Positions 18,200 through 26,881 of a DNA stretch of 64,000 nt are shown here, in pieces. The stretch comes from CAIVVT01 sp963838205 (GTDB taxonomy: Bacteria > Acidobacteriota > Terriglobia > Bryobacterales > Bryobacteraceae). The position numbers and the translations under genes were made by a program. Position 1 is the first letter of the stretch; the number at the start of each line of letters is the position of its first letter. Below the pieces are notes generated by a model that worked only from the letters and a program-made list of their open reading frames with translations, ran no database searches and had not been told where the DNA came from. Location: positions 186,001 through 250,000 of the forward strand of contig CAWIQF010000015.1 of the NCBI GenBank assembly GCA_963838205.1, read 5' to 3'.

Positions 18200-19537
18200 A
18201 TGAAGCGCGCTTTGTTGGTCCTATGCATGGGAATGGCGCTGCTGCGAGGCCAGCAGTTCGCCGCTGTCCGTCCGAGCCCGCAGCAACTGGCTTGGCAGGA
18301 TCTCGAAATCGGCGTGCTGATCCACTTCGGCCCCAACACCTGGATGGACCGCGAGTGGGGCGATGGGAAGGCGGATCCGGCGGTCTTCAACCCCGCGCAA
18401 TTCGATCCCGAACAGTGGGTCCGCGCGGCGCAGGCGGCGGGGGCGAAGTACCTGGTCCTGGTGGCCAAGCACCACGACGGCTTCTGCCTGTTCCCGACGC
18501 GCGAGACGAAATACGGCGTGGCCTCCAGCCCCTGGCGCAACGGCCAGGGCGACATGGTGCGCGAAGTCGCCGCGGCGTGCCGCAAGCACGGGCTGCGATT
18601 CGGCGTCTACCTTTCGCCGTGGGATCGCCACGAGCCGGCGTACAAAGATCCCGCCGCCTACGACACGCACTACGCGCACCAGGTGGAGGAACTGGCCTCG
18701 CGCTACGGCGAGCTGACCGAGTTCTGGCTCGACGGAGCGGGCAGCGAGGGGCACGTCTACGACTTCACGCACTACATCCGCACGCTGCGCACGTATCAGC
18801 CGAATACGATGATCTTCGCCGATGTCGGGCTGTTGCCGTATGCCGACATTCGCTGGGTGGGCAATGAAGACGGCACCGCGAACGAGGAGAACTGGAACGT
18901 CGTCGATGCGTATCAGATACTGCGCTGGCGTCCGGCCGAAGCCGACACGCCGCTGCGCGACGGGCAGTGGTTCTGGCATCCCAACGCCGAGGACAAGCTG
19001 AAGCCGCTCGACAAACTGATGGAGATCTACCACCACACCGTTGGCCGCGGCGCGCAACTGGTGCTGGGCCTGGCGCCCGACAACCGCGGGCTGCTGCCGG
19101 ACGTGGATGTGCGGCGGCTGGGGGAATTCGGCGCAGAGGTGAAAAGGATCTATGGGCAAGGCCTGCTGAAGGCGGAGAATCTGGCAGTCTCCGGCCACCC
19201 GGATTCCAGTATTGGCCCGGAGAACGCGTGCCAGTACGTCCTGCGGATGCCGCAACCCGCCACCTTCGACCGCGCCGTGATCATGGAAGACCTCACCGAA
19301 GGGCAGCGCATTCGGAAATACGCGATTCTGGGCCGCGTAGGAAATGAAATGCGGACGATCGCGAGCGGGACGACTGTCGGTCACAAGAAGATCGACATCT
19401 TCGCGCCAGTAACGGTGGACATGCTGGTGCTGGAGGTGCGTGGCGCGCTCGGCATTCCGCGCATCCGCAAGTTCGACGTCTATCTGGGTGGCAAGACCGG
19501 TGAAACTCGCACGGTCCAGCCTGATCAACAAAAGTGA
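18200..19537 (+). CDS. Exported alpha-L-fucosidase (GH29)
   Basis: 445 aa with an N-terminal signal peptide (RALLVLCMGMALLRG). GH29 barrel: FGPNTWMDREWGDG, YLVLVAKHHDGFCLFPT with the conserved KHHDGF, FGVYLSPWDRHEP, and the nucleophile Asp178 in EFWLDGAG. The C-terminal 120 residues form a beta-sandwich (YVLRMPQPATFDRAVIMED). It removes alpha-linked L-fucose from glycans in the periplasm or outside the cell by a retaining mechanism. The acid/base residue of GH29 is not fixed in sequence and cannot be assigned here. It fits the fuconate/galactonate-type enzymes at the left of the window but is not linked to them. Confidence 0.93.
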   Translation: MKRALLVLCMGMALLRGQQFAAVRPSPQQLAWQDLEIGVLIHFGPNTWMDREWGDGKADPAVFNPAQFDPEQWVRAAQAAGAKYLVLVAKHHDGFCLFPTRETKYGVASSPWRNGQGDMVREVAAACRKHGLRFGVYLSPWDRHEPAYKDPAAYDTHYAHQVEELASRYGELTEFWLDGAGSEGHVYDFTHYIRTLRTYQPNTMIFADVGLLPYADIRWVGNEDGTANEENWNVVDAYQILRWRPAEADTPLRDGQWFWHPNAEDKLKPLDKLMEIYHHTVGRGAQLVLGLAPDNRGLLPDVDVRRLGEFGAEVKRIYGQGLLKAENLAVSGHPDSSIGPENACQYVLRMPQPATFDRAVIMEDLTEGQRIRKYAILGRVGNEMRTIASGTTVGHKKIDIFAPVTVDMLVLEVRGALGIPRIRKFDVYLGGKTGETRTVQPDQQK

Positions 19538-19566
19538 CACGCAGCGTGCGGAAAACTAGGGCAAAA

Positions 19567-20184
19567 CTACTCGGGCTCCGCGGGCTCGACTGATGCGGGA
19601 TGGACCATGCCCAGCCACTCGAAGTACAGGCTGTTGCGGATGCCCAACCGCGCCAGTGCCCGGCCGACGGTCGAGTTGACCACATCGTCGAGCGTCTTGG
19701 GACGGCCATAAAAAGCGGGGACGGGCGGCATGATCACGGCGCCGTTCGCCGCGGCCTGCTGCATCAAACGCAGATGGCCGGCGTGCAAAGGCGTCTCGCG
19801 GACCAGCAGCACGACGGGGCGCCCTTCCTTCAACTGCACGTCCGCGGCGCGCGCGATCAGATCGGCGGAATACGAGTTGGCGATGGCGGAAAGCGTCTTC
19901 ACCGAACACGGAGCGACGATCATGCCCAGCGTCTCGAACGAACCGCTGGCGATCGAAGCGCCAATGTTCGTGCTCGGGTGGACCACGCTCGCCAGAGCCT
20001 CCACGTCCCTGGGCTTCCAGTCGGTCTCCTGCGCCATGGTCGCGCGTGCGGCCGGCGTCAGGATGAGATGCGTCTCCAGCGCGCGGTCGCGCGCCAGCGT
20101 TTCCAGAAGGCGAATCCCGTAGATCACGCCCGATGCGCCGGTGATGGCGACGATCAGCCGCTGCGGATTGCTGCGCTCTACCAT
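19567..20184 (-). CDS. ubiX: Flavin prenyltransferase UbiX
   Basis: 205 aa. ATG 20184 preceded by AAGGA is preferred over the in-frame TTG at 20205. UbiX/Pad1 features: IVAITGASGVIYGIRLLE (FMN phosphate loop), IGASIASGSFETLGMIVAPCS with the conserved Ser and Cys, VVLLVRETPLHAGHLRLM (RETPL motif) and VMPPVPAFYGRPKTLDD. It attaches dimethylallyl phosphate to FMN, making the prenylated flavin cofactor of UbiD-type decarboxylases. No ubiD is present in the window. Confidence 0.95.
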   Translation of the reverse strand: MVERSNPQRLIVAITGASGVIYGIRLLETLARDRALETHLILTPAARATMAQETDWKPRDVEALASVVHPSTNIGASIASGSFETLGMIVAPCSVKTLSAIANSYSADLIARAADVQLKEGRPVVLLVRETPLHAGHLRLMQQAAANGAVIMPPVPAFYGRPKTLDDVVNSTVGRALARLGIRNSLYFEWLGMVHPASVEPAEPE

Positions 20185-20323
20185 GCTTCCTTCAGATTGC
20201 CGCAATCCTCACCGCGCCGCTGGCGCCGAACTCTGCACAAGAACAAAATGTCAGCTCAGCTCCACTCACGGCGCTTGGCAGTCATCGGGCGATCCTTGGC
20301 TCCCCGGCGAATAGGTGCAGGCT

Positions 20324-20806
20324 TCAATTCGCCAGTCTGATGCGCAGCGCCGTCACCTGCCACACCCACCTTGCGGCTCTTTTCTCACCCGGCGCGACCA
20401 GCCGAAATGGACCTTCCTTGTCAGAAAGCGGCTTGCCATCCCGGCTTGTCACCACATAGACGGCCTTGTCCGTGAAGGTCTGGTCCAATTCGGCCCATGC
20501 GAACACAGCCCGGTAGCCGTCCTGCGCTTCCACCAGCAGGTAGTGCGACGCCGAGGTGCGATGAAACTGGTCGCCGGTTGGCAAAGCGACCTTGGAAAGC
20601 ACATCGGCCAGAAGTACTCCTTGGAATGTGACGGGAGTGCCGTGGTCGATGGTTCTTACGGTTTGCTGCGGCAGTTTCGAGAGGTCTGCCAGGGACAATG
20701 TAGCGCTCGTGCCGTTGACGCCTTGGACAACCAGCGTAGCCGGCGCCTGGCTCAGCGCGACAGACATGAATAGGGCGAATACTCCAATCCGCTTGATGAA
20801 GCTCAT
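20324..20806 (-). CDS. Exported molybdopterin-binding-fold (sulfite-oxidase-like) protein
   Basis: 160 aa from ATG 20806; the frame is open further right but that would run through the selenocysteine tRNA. Signal peptide FIKRIGVFALFMSVALSQA. The body shows the short oxidoreductase molybdopterin-binding-domain pattern: LSLADLSKLPQQTVRT, VTFQGVLLADVLSKVALP, HYLLVEAQDGYRAVFAWAELD, PFRLVAPGEKRAARWVWQVTALRI. The Cys ligand of true sulfite oxidases is missing, so it probably does not bind molybdenum in the catalytic way. Many such small exported proteins exist with no known function. Confidence 0.75.
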   Translation of the reverse strand: MSFIKRIGVFALFMSVALSQAPATLVVQGVNGTSATLSLADLSKLPQQTVRTIDHGTPVTFQGVLLADVLSKVALPTGDQFHRTSASHYLLVEAQDGYRAVFAWAELDQTFTDKAVYVVTSRDGKPLSDKEGPFRLVAPGEKRAARWVWQVTALRIRLAN

Positions 20807-20905
20807 GCCCTCGATTCTCGACCGTCCCGTGCATCGTTGACAAGGATACGAGCTTTCAGAAGACAGAACGGCCTTGCACACCACGTCTGGATCGGATGGC
20901 TGGGA

Positions 20906-21001
20906 TGGCGGAAGCTCGTGGGGGTCGAACCCACCGATCCGCCTGAAAGGGGATCCGCTGGTTTTGAAGACCAGGCCCGGCACCGGCCGAAATGAGCTTC
21001 C
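20906..21001 (-). tRNA. selC: tRNA-Sec (UCA anticodon)
   Basis: 96 nt on the minus strand including an encoded GCCA tail. The acceptor arm is 8 bp (GGAAGCTC with GAGCTTCC), the T arm is 5 bp (GTGGG-TTCGACC-CCCAC), giving the 8+5 geometry special to bacterial tRNA-Sec. The anticodon stem-loop is CTGGT-CTTCAAA-ACCAG with anticodon TCA at 20965-20967, and a long variable arm follows. A -10-like TAAACT lies at 21010-21015, about 9 bp before the tRNA; no good -35 was found. It implies selA, selB and selD elsewhere in the genome. Confidence 0.95.
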
Positions 21002-21058
21002 GACCAGTGAGTTTAATTCAAATGGAACTCGCGTTTCGCGCGCCGGGCCGCTCGCCGC

Positions 21059-22660
21059 CTAATCCGCCACCGGCCCGGCGGCGGCAATATCGGCGCTCAC
21101 ATCCGCGAACTTCCGCGCGAAGTTGTCGCGGAAACGTCCCGCCAGTTCGCGCGCCGAGCGGTCATAGGCTTCGTGGTCGGACCACGCCGCGCGCGCGTCC
21201 AGAATCTGCTGCGGCACGCCCGGACAGAACTCCGGCACGAGCACCCGAAACACCGGGTGCGACTTCACGGGCACGTCGGCCAGTTCCCCTTCGATGGCCG
21301 CGTTCACCATGGCCCGCGTGTGGGCCAGGCTGATGCGCGGGCCGGTGCCGGCCGGACCGCCGCTCCAGCCCGTGTTCACCAGCCACACGTCGGAGCCATG
21401 CAGGCGCAGTTTGTCGCCCAACAGGCGCGCGTATTCCACGGGGTGGCGCGGCATGAACGGCTCGCCGAAGCACGCGCTGAAGACCGCCTGCGGTTCCGGT
21501 CCCAGGCCGCGCTCGGTGCCCGCCACCTTGGCCGTGTAGCCGCTGAGGAAGTGGTACATGGCCTGGTCGGGCGTCAGTTTCGAGAGCGGCGGCAGCACGC
21601 CAAAAGCATCGGCGGTCAGAAACACGACGTCGTCCGGATGGCCGCACACGCCGGGGATCAGAGCGTTGTCGATGAAGTGAATGCGATACGCGGCGCGCGT
21701 GTTCTCGGTGTACTGCTCCGAGTCGAAATCGAGGTGCCGCGTGCCCGCGTTCAGCACCACATTCTCCAGCACCACCCCGTAGCGGATGGCGTTGTAAATC
21801 TGCGGCTCGGCGGCGCGGGACAGCCGGATGCACTTGGCGTAGCAGCCGCCCTCGAAGTTGAACACGCCGCGGTCGCACCATCCGTGCTCGTCGTCGCCTA
21901 CCAGGCGCCGGTGCCGGTCGGCCGAGAGCGTCGTCTTGCCCGTACCCGACAGTCCGAAAAACAGCGCCACGCGCATGTGGTCGCCGACGTTGGCCGAACA
22001 ATGCATCGGCAATATGTTTTTTGGCGGCAGCAGATAATTCAGCAGCGTGAAGACCGACTTCTTCATCTCGCCCGCGTAGCTCGTGCCCACGATCAGCACC
22101 AGCCGGCGCTCGAAATTGATCACGATGCAGGTCTCCGAACGCGTGCCATCGCGCTCCGGATCGCACTGGAAGTCCGGCGCGAACACCAGCGTGAATTCCG
22201 GCTTGTGATCGGCTAGTTGCGCCTCGCGCGGCCGGATGAACAACTGCCGCGCGAACAGCGCGTGCCAGGCGCGCTGGACCACCACGCGGATCGGCATTTT
22301 GTGGATCCGGTCGGCGCCCGCGATCAGGTCTTCTACGAGAATCTCTTTGTCTTCGAGGTGCGTCAGCAGGCGGCTCCAGATGCCCTCGAAATGCTCGGGC
22401 GTCATCGGCTGGTTGACGCTGCCCCAGGCTACCGTCGTCTCGGTCGCCGGCTCGCGCACGATGAATTTATCCCGCGGCGAGCGCCCGGTAAACTGGCCCG
22501 TGCGCACCACCAGCGCGCCGCGGCCCGCGAGCATCCCTTCCCTGTTCTGGATGGCGCGTTCCACGAGCATCGCGGTGCCCGGATTCCAGTGCACCGTGGC
22601 CGCCCGGATCCCCAAATCTTCCAACCCGTACTGACTTCGATAAACTCCTAGCTGGTTCAT
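21059..22660 (-). CDS. pckA: Phosphoenolpyruvate carboxykinase (ATP)
   Basis: 533 aa, the normal size. Motifs in order: GRSPRDKFIV, HCSANVG, kinase-1a P-loop FFGLSGTGKTTLSAD, kinase-2 LVGDDEHGW, NFEGGCYAKCI, and the adenine-binding region YTAKVAGTERG plus WLVNTGWSGG. The enzyme converts oxaloacetate and ATP to PEP and CO2, the first step of gluconeogenesis. It is on the same strand as the downstream tRNA-Sec, 57 bp away, so the tRNA may be separately transcribed from the gap between. The spacing of the AAAGG-type ribosome-binding site to ATG 22660 is long. Confidence 0.96.
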   Translation of the reverse strand: MNQLGVYRSQYGLEDLGIRAATVHWNPGTAMLVERAIQNREGMLAGRGALVVRTGQFTGRSPRDKFIVREPATETTVAWGSVNQPMTPEHFEGIWSRLLTHLEDKEILVEDLIAGADRIHKMPIRVVVQRAWHALFARQLFIRPREAQLADHKPEFTLVFAPDFQCDPERDGTRSETCIVINFERRLVLIVGTSYAGEMKKSVFTLLNYLLPPKNILPMHCSANVGDHMRVALFFGLSGTGKTTLSADRHRRLVGDDEHGWCDRGVFNFEGGCYAKCIRLSRAAEPQIYNAIRYGVVLENVVLNAGTRHLDFDSEQYTENTRAAYRIHFIDNALIPGVCGHPDDVVFLTADAFGVLPPLSKLTPDQAMYHFLSGYTAKVAGTERGLGPEPQAVFSACFGEPFMPRHPVEYARLLGDKLRLHGSDVWLVNTGWSGGPAGTGPRISLAHTRAMVNAAIEGELADVPVKSHPVFRVLVPEFCPGVPQQILDARAAWSDHEAYDRSARELAGRFRDNFARKFADVSADIAAAGPVAD

Positions 22661-22755
22661 GCGATGAAATGCCTTTAAGAAAAATTAAGATGGTGGAGGC
22701 TTCGACGGGGAAGTTACAGAAGGACGATCACCATCGTCCAGTTTATCATGAGGGT

Positions 22756-23442
22756 ATGGAACGCTTGCCCCGATTAGCCCGCGGCCTGTGGTGGCGCGGG
22801 CTCGGCATGCTCGTTTGCGCCGCGGCGGGGTTGAGCGCTCAGTCCATCGAGTTCGAAACCGGCGGGCTGCACTATCAGACGCTCACGCGCGCGGGCATCA
22901 CCATCATGTTCGCCGAACTGCCCGTCCAGATTCGTGAGTACGCCATCCTGCAGGTCGCCGTCTCCAACGGCTCGCCTTCCGGGCGCACCGTCAAGGGCGA
23001 GGATTTCCGCTTCATCCGTCCTGACGGAACCGTTGTGCGCGCCACCCCCGCGCCCGCCGTGGTGGAGGAGTTCCTCGAAAAGGGCAACCGCAACGACGTC
23101 ATCAAGCTGATTTCGACCTACGAACTGGGCCTCTACGGCATGGGCCGCTTCCGCAGCACCAACGGCTACGAGGTCCGGCGCAGAAACGCGCAGGCGGAGT
23201 TGTACGGTCAGCGGCTCAAGGCCGCCGCCGCCGCCTCGGCCATCGCTTTCGTCACCACCCGCCTCAGGCCCGCCGAATCCACCGACGGCGCGATCTTTTT
23301 CCCCACTCAGGGCAAACCCATCGGCACGGGAAAGCTCGTCGTCAACGTAGGCACTGAAGTCTTTGAATATCAGGTCGGCGGCGAGCATGCCCCCGGCCAG
23401 TTGAAGACCCGTCCTCCGGCCCCCTCTGCCAGTAGCCAGTAA
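22756..23442 (+). CDS. Exported protein of unknown function
   Basis: 228 aa from ATG 22756 (the open frame begins 29 codons earlier, without a signal-peptide-like start). Signal peptide RGLGMLVCAAAGLSA, then a beta-rich domain: IEFETGGLHYQTLTRAGITIMFAELP, YAILQVAVSNGSPSGRTV (an Ig-like or transglutaminase-like sandwich pattern) and a C-terminal EVFEYQVGG strand. A Tyr/Arg-rich helical part (GYEVRRRNAQAELYGQRLKAAAAASA) sits in between. No enzyme residues are evident. It runs divergently from pckA. Confidence 0.72.
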   Translation: MERLPRLARGLWWRGLGMLVCAAAGLSAQSIEFETGGLHYQTLTRAGITIMFAELPVQIREYAILQVAVSNGSPSGRTVKGEDFRFIRPDGTVVRATPAPAVVEEFLEKGNRNDVIKLISTYELGLYGMGRFRSTNGYEVRRRNAQAELYGQRLKAAAAASAIAFVTTRLRPAESTDGAIFFPTQGKPIGTGKLVVNVGTEVFEYQVGGEHAPGQLKTRPPAPSASSQ

Positions 23443-23450
23443 TCCTAACC

Positions 23451-23479
23451 GAGCCGTGACCAAAGGGAGCGGTCTCCTC
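23451..23479. repeat. GAGCCGYGAC dispersed repeat, copy 1
   Basis: Matches the pattern GAGCCGYGAC, four variable bases, GGGAGCGGTYYCC found also at 28860, 52002 and 52046. Here GAGCCGTGAC is followed by CAAAGGGAGCGGTCTCCTC. It lies in the 139-bp gap between two plus-strand genes. Confidence 0.7.
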
Positions 23480-23581
23480 AAGCGTTCGATCGCTTTGAAG
23501 ACAGCTACGAGGTCACCCTGCCTGCCGCGATCCGCCCACATTCGCCGCCCGCCGATCCGATAGCATAGAGAGTTTCCCCCT

Positions 23582-25102
23582 ATGCGACACTCCACGCGCG
23601 CCCTGCTCTTCGTCCTAATCGCCCTATGCGCCGCAGCCGCGCAGGAGAAGGACGCCAAACCCGCGCCGCCCAAGCCCGACTCCGAATCGGCCGCCAAGCC
23701 CGAGCCCGCGCCCGTAGTCCGCCCGCACGAGATCACCATCCTGGGCAAGACCCTGCACTACAAAACCACCGCCGGCCGGATGCCCATCCGCAATGCCGCG
23801 GGCGAGACCGAGGCGCAAATGTTTTACACCGCCTACACGCTCGACGGCGTAACGGATCCTTCCCGCCGCCGGCTCGTGTTCGCCTTCAACGGCGGCCCCG
23901 GCTCGTCGTCGGTGTGGCTGCAGATGGGCGCCATCGGACCCCAGCGCGTGAAGCTCAACGACGACGGCTCGCTGCCCGCGCCGCCGTATCGGCTGGTGCC
24001 CAACGAAGGCACGTGGCTCGACGACGCGGATCTCGTCTTCATCGACCCCGTCGGCACCGGCTACAGCCGCGCCGCCAAGCCCGACCTCAACAAAAAGTTC
24101 TTCAGCCTGCAAGGCGACATCGCCAGCGTGGGCGAGTTCATCCGCCTCTACCTGACGCGCAACAACCGCTGGCTTTCGCCGCTGTTCCTGGCCGGTGAAA
24201 GCTACGGCACCACGCGCTCGGCCGGGCTCTCGGGCTATCTCGTCGAGCATGGCATCGCGCTCAACGGCATCTGCCTGATATCGACTGTGCTCAACTTCGG
24301 CACGCTCGAATTCGACCACTTCAACGACCTCGCCTATGCGCTGATTCTGCCCAGTTACACCGCCACGGCCTGGTATCACAAGCGTCTGCCGGCGGATCTC
24401 GAAAAGGACCTCAACGCGGCCCTGAAAGAATCGGAAAGCTACGCCGCCGATGGCTACGTCAAGGCCCTGCACGCCGGCGATCGCCTCACCCCTGCTGAGC
24501 GCCAGGCGGCCGTAGCCAAGCTCGCGCGGCTGACTGGTCTGAGCCCCGCTTTCATCGATCGCGCCGAGCTGAGGGTCGATCTCGAACGCTTCCAGCGCGA
24601 GCTGCTGCGCGACCGCAACGTCGTGGTCGGGCGACTCGACAGCCGCCTCACCGGCCCCGGCGAGCGCGCCGCGACCATCGATATCGAGTTCGACCCGAGC
24701 ATGACCACCATCCGCCCGCCCTACACCGCCGCCTGGTACAACTACGTGCGCACAGAACTGGGCTACGAAAGCGACGACGATTATCACATCCTCGGCGGCG
24801 GCGTCACCGGCTGGGATTTCGCCTCCGACAACCGCTATGCCGACGTCACCGAATCGCTGCGCCTGGCTTTCGAGAAAAACCCGCACATGAAGCTCTACGT
24901 CGGCGCCGGCCATTTCGACATGGCCACGCCTTATTTCGCCGCCTGGTACACGCTCGACCACATGGCGCTGCCCGCCGCGGCCAAGGCCAACATCCGCCGC
25001 CACGAGTACGAATCGGGGCACATGTACTACATCAATCTCGATTCGCTGCACGCCATGAAACGGGACGTCTCCGCGTTTCTCGAATGGGCGGCGCCGCGAT
25101 GA
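23582..25102 (+). CDS. Exported S10 serine carboxypeptidase-like protein
   Basis: 506 aa with signal peptide (RALLFVLIALCAAAA) and a charged Pro-rich linker. The S10 alpha/beta hydrolase core follows: VFAFNGGPGSSSVWLQMG (oxyanion motif), FIDPVGTGYS, nucleophile Ser207 in AGESYGTT, and the His region GAGHFDMATPYFA. ILGGGVTGWDF is close to the expected position of the catalytic Asp. Peptide bond hydrolysis at C-termini in the periplasm is expected. Its stop overlaps the start of the PHP gene (ATGA), so the two form an operon. Confidence 0.9.
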   Translation: MRHSTRALLFVLIALCAAAAQEKDAKPAPPKPDSESAAKPEPAPVVRPHEITILGKTLHYKTTAGRMPIRNAAGETEAQMFYTAYTLDGVTDPSRRRLVFAFNGGPGSSSVWLQMGAIGPQRVKLNDDGSLPAPPYRLVPNEGTWLDDADLVFIDPVGTGYSRAAKPDLNKKFFSLQGDIASVGEFIRLYLTRNNRWLSPLFLAGESYGTTRSAGLSGYLVEHGIALNGICLISTVLNFGTLEFDHFNDLAYALILPSYTATAWYHKRLPADLEKDLNAALKESESYAADGYVKALHAGDRLTPAERQAAVAKLARLTGLSPAFIDRAELRVDLERFQRELLRDRNVVVGRLDSRLTGPGERAATIDIEFDPSMTTIRPPYTAAWYNYVRTELGYESDDDYHILGGGVTGWDFASDNRYADVTESLRLAFEKNPHMKLYVGAGHFDMATPYFAAWYTLDHMALPAAAKANIRRHEYESGHMYYINLDSLHAMKRDVSAFLEWAAPR

Positions 25103-26028
25103 TCGACCTGCACACTCACTCGACCGCCTCGGACGGTTCCGACACGCCCGAGCAACTCGTCCGCCGCGCCGCCGCCGCCGGCCTGCAAGCATTGGCCATC
25201 ACCGACCACGACACGCTGGCCGGCTTCGACGCTGTGCGCGCGACCGCTGCCCGCGAGCGCCTGGAGTTGATCTGCGGCATCGAGTTGAGTGCGCGCGTCG
25301 AGGACGAGACCGACCCCCGCCGCCGCAACGCCCACCTGCTGGCCTACTTCTTCGACGATCCCGGCCCCGAGTTTCGCCACTGGCTGCTCAGCCTGCGTTT
25401 GAAACGCCGCGAGCGCAACGGCTCCATCGCCGCCCGCCTGCAGGCCATGGGTATCGATATCCGTCTCGAAGATGCCGAGGCGCTCGGTCAGAACGTCACC
25501 GCCCGCCCGCACTTCGCCTCGCTGCTCATCAGCCGCGGCCACGCCGCGAGCATTCGCGAAGCCTTTGACGTCTTTCTCGGCGAGACCGGTTCGGCCTATG
25601 TGGAACGCGACGATCCGCCCATGCGCGAGGCCATCGACCGCGTCCGCGCCGCCGGCGGCGTCACGTCGCTGGCCCATCCCACTCGTCTCAATCAGCCCTA
25701 CGCCGCGCGCGAAGAACAACTCATCGGTGGCTGGGCCGCGGCCGGCCTCGACGCCCTCGAGGTTTGGCATACCGACCAGGACGAGGCCGACGAGCGCCGC
25801 TATTCCGAGATCGCCGCGCGCTGCGGCCTGCTACGCACCGGCGGCTCCGACTACCACGGCGACCACACCCCCGGCATCCTGCCCGGCACCGGCAACGGCC
25901 GTCTATGCGTGCCGCTCGCGGTTCTCGACGACCTGCGCCGCCTGGCCGCCAGCCGTGCGCAGCTTTCCGCCCAATCCGGCCTCGACCCGGCAGTAGGCCA
26001 GTGCCCGGACGGCCTGCTCCGCCGGTGA
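25099..26028 (+). CDS. PHP-domain phosphoesterase (3',5'-nucleoside bisphosphate phosphatase-like)
   Basis: 309 aa from ATG 25099, which overlaps the preceding stop. PHP metal motifs: DLHTHSTASDGSDTP (HxH), ITDHDTLAG, GIELSA (Glu), SLAHPTR (His), and GSDYHGDH. The YciV/RNase AM group shows this order and hydrolyses the 3' phosphate of 3',5'-bisphosphates or trims short 5' RNA ends. The last about 40 residues (from the RLCVPLAVLDDL region on) run 126 bp into the 3' end of the convergent ygfZ gene, so the tail is constrained by both frames. Confidence 0.88.
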   Translation: MIDLHTHSTASDGSDTPEQLVRRAAAAGLQALAITDHDTLAGFDAVRATAARERLELICGIELSARVEDETDPRRRNAHLLAYFFDDPGPEFRHWLLSLRLKRRERNGSIAARLQAMGIDIRLEDAEALGQNVTARPHFASLLISRGHAASIREAFDVFLGETGSAYVERDDPPMREAIDRVRAAGGVTSLAHPTRLNQPYAAREEQLIGGWAAAGLDALEVWHTDQDEADERRYSEIAARCGLLRTGGSDYHGDHTPGILPGTGNGRLCVPLAVLDDLRRLAASRAQLSAQSGLDPAVGQCPDGLLRR

Positions 26029-26853
26029 CCACGCCGCCGACGTGATCTCGCCTGCCTCCTTCTCCCCGGTCAGTAATTTCTCGCCCGGCTCGGGCACCGC
26101 GCTGCCTTCAATTCGTAATGCCAGCAGTTGCCGGTGCACCAGCCCGCGCGACCGCACGCGCTCCACAATCTCCTGTCCCAGGTAGCATCCCTTCTCGAAA
26201 TTAAGAGCCTGCATCTGCCCCGTCTCGTGGGCGATGTAGCGCTCGCTGATGTCCTCGCCATAGCGCGGCCGCCCGTTCTCCAGCCGCACCGCCCGCAGAT
26301 CGTCCGCGTTCGCTTCCGGTGCGATCTCGGCAAAATGCGACTGCAATTCCTTCTTCCGGCTCGCCGCGCCAATCAGCCGGAACCCCGGCCGGCCTGTGGT
26401 GGACGCGCGCAGTACCGTGATCCCATCCGCTTCGGCCGTGCTGTACTCCGCGGCCGGCACCGGCAGTTCCAGGAACACCAGCCGTGCCGTGGCGTCGGGC
26501 CCTTCCAGCGCAATCTCGCACGTCGACGCGGTCGCGTCTTCCAGCGTCACGTCGTCGGCGATAATATAGCCCTCGATGTGCCGCGCCACTTTCTCCCGCG
26601 TCTCCGGTTCGGTCGAGATCAGCAGGTCCTCCGCCCGCGACACGACGATCGCGTCGGCCAGCACGCGTCCCTGCGCGTTCAGAAAAAACGCGTACAGTCC
26701 CTCGCCCAGCTCCAGGCCCTCCACATGGTTGGTGGTCAACGCATGCAGCAGCCGCTTGCGATCCGCGCCCGTCGCCCGTAGCCTTCCGCGTGCGGAAAGA
26801 TCGAACCACGCCGCCGTCTCCCGCAGCGCGCGGTATCCGTCGGTGATTGCCAT
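25903..26853 (-). CDS. ygfZ: YgfZ/GcvT-like folate-binding iron-sulfur repair protein
   Basis: 316 aa. The YgfZ signature KGCYLGQE with its Cys is present (FEKGCYLGQEIVERVRSRG), after LENGRPRYGEDISERYIAHET. The N-terminal RLRATGADRKRLLHALTTN and FLNAQGRVLADAIV segments match the tetrahydrofolate-binding half. YgfZ proteins help maintain Fe-S clusters, notably of MiaB-type enzymes. It converges with the PHP gene, sharing 126 bp. The start ATG 26853 lies 28 bp left of no obvious Shine-Dalgarno sequence. Confidence 0.92.
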   Translation of the reverse strand: MAITDGYRALRETAAWFDLSARGRLRATGADRKRLLHALTTNHVEGLELGEGLYAFFLNAQGRVLADAIVVSRAEDLLISTEPETREKVARHIEGYIIADDVTLEDATASTCEIALEGPDATARLVFLELPVPAAEYSTAEADGITVLRASTTGRPGFRLIGAASRKKELQSHFAEIAPEANADDLRAVRLENGRPRYGEDISERYIAHETGQMQALNFEKGCYLGQEIVERVRSRGLVHRQLLALRIEGSAVPEPGEKLLTGEKEAGEITSAAWSPAEQAVRALAYCRVEAGLGGKLRTAGGQAAQVVENRERHA

Positions 26854-26881
26854 TCATCCACCTCCGAGCCCGTCCCCGCTT

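Noticed and set aside
20807..20983. Upstream extension of the exported molybdopterin-fold gene
   Set aside because: It would run through the selenocysteine tRNA, and the signal peptide starts at ATG 20806.
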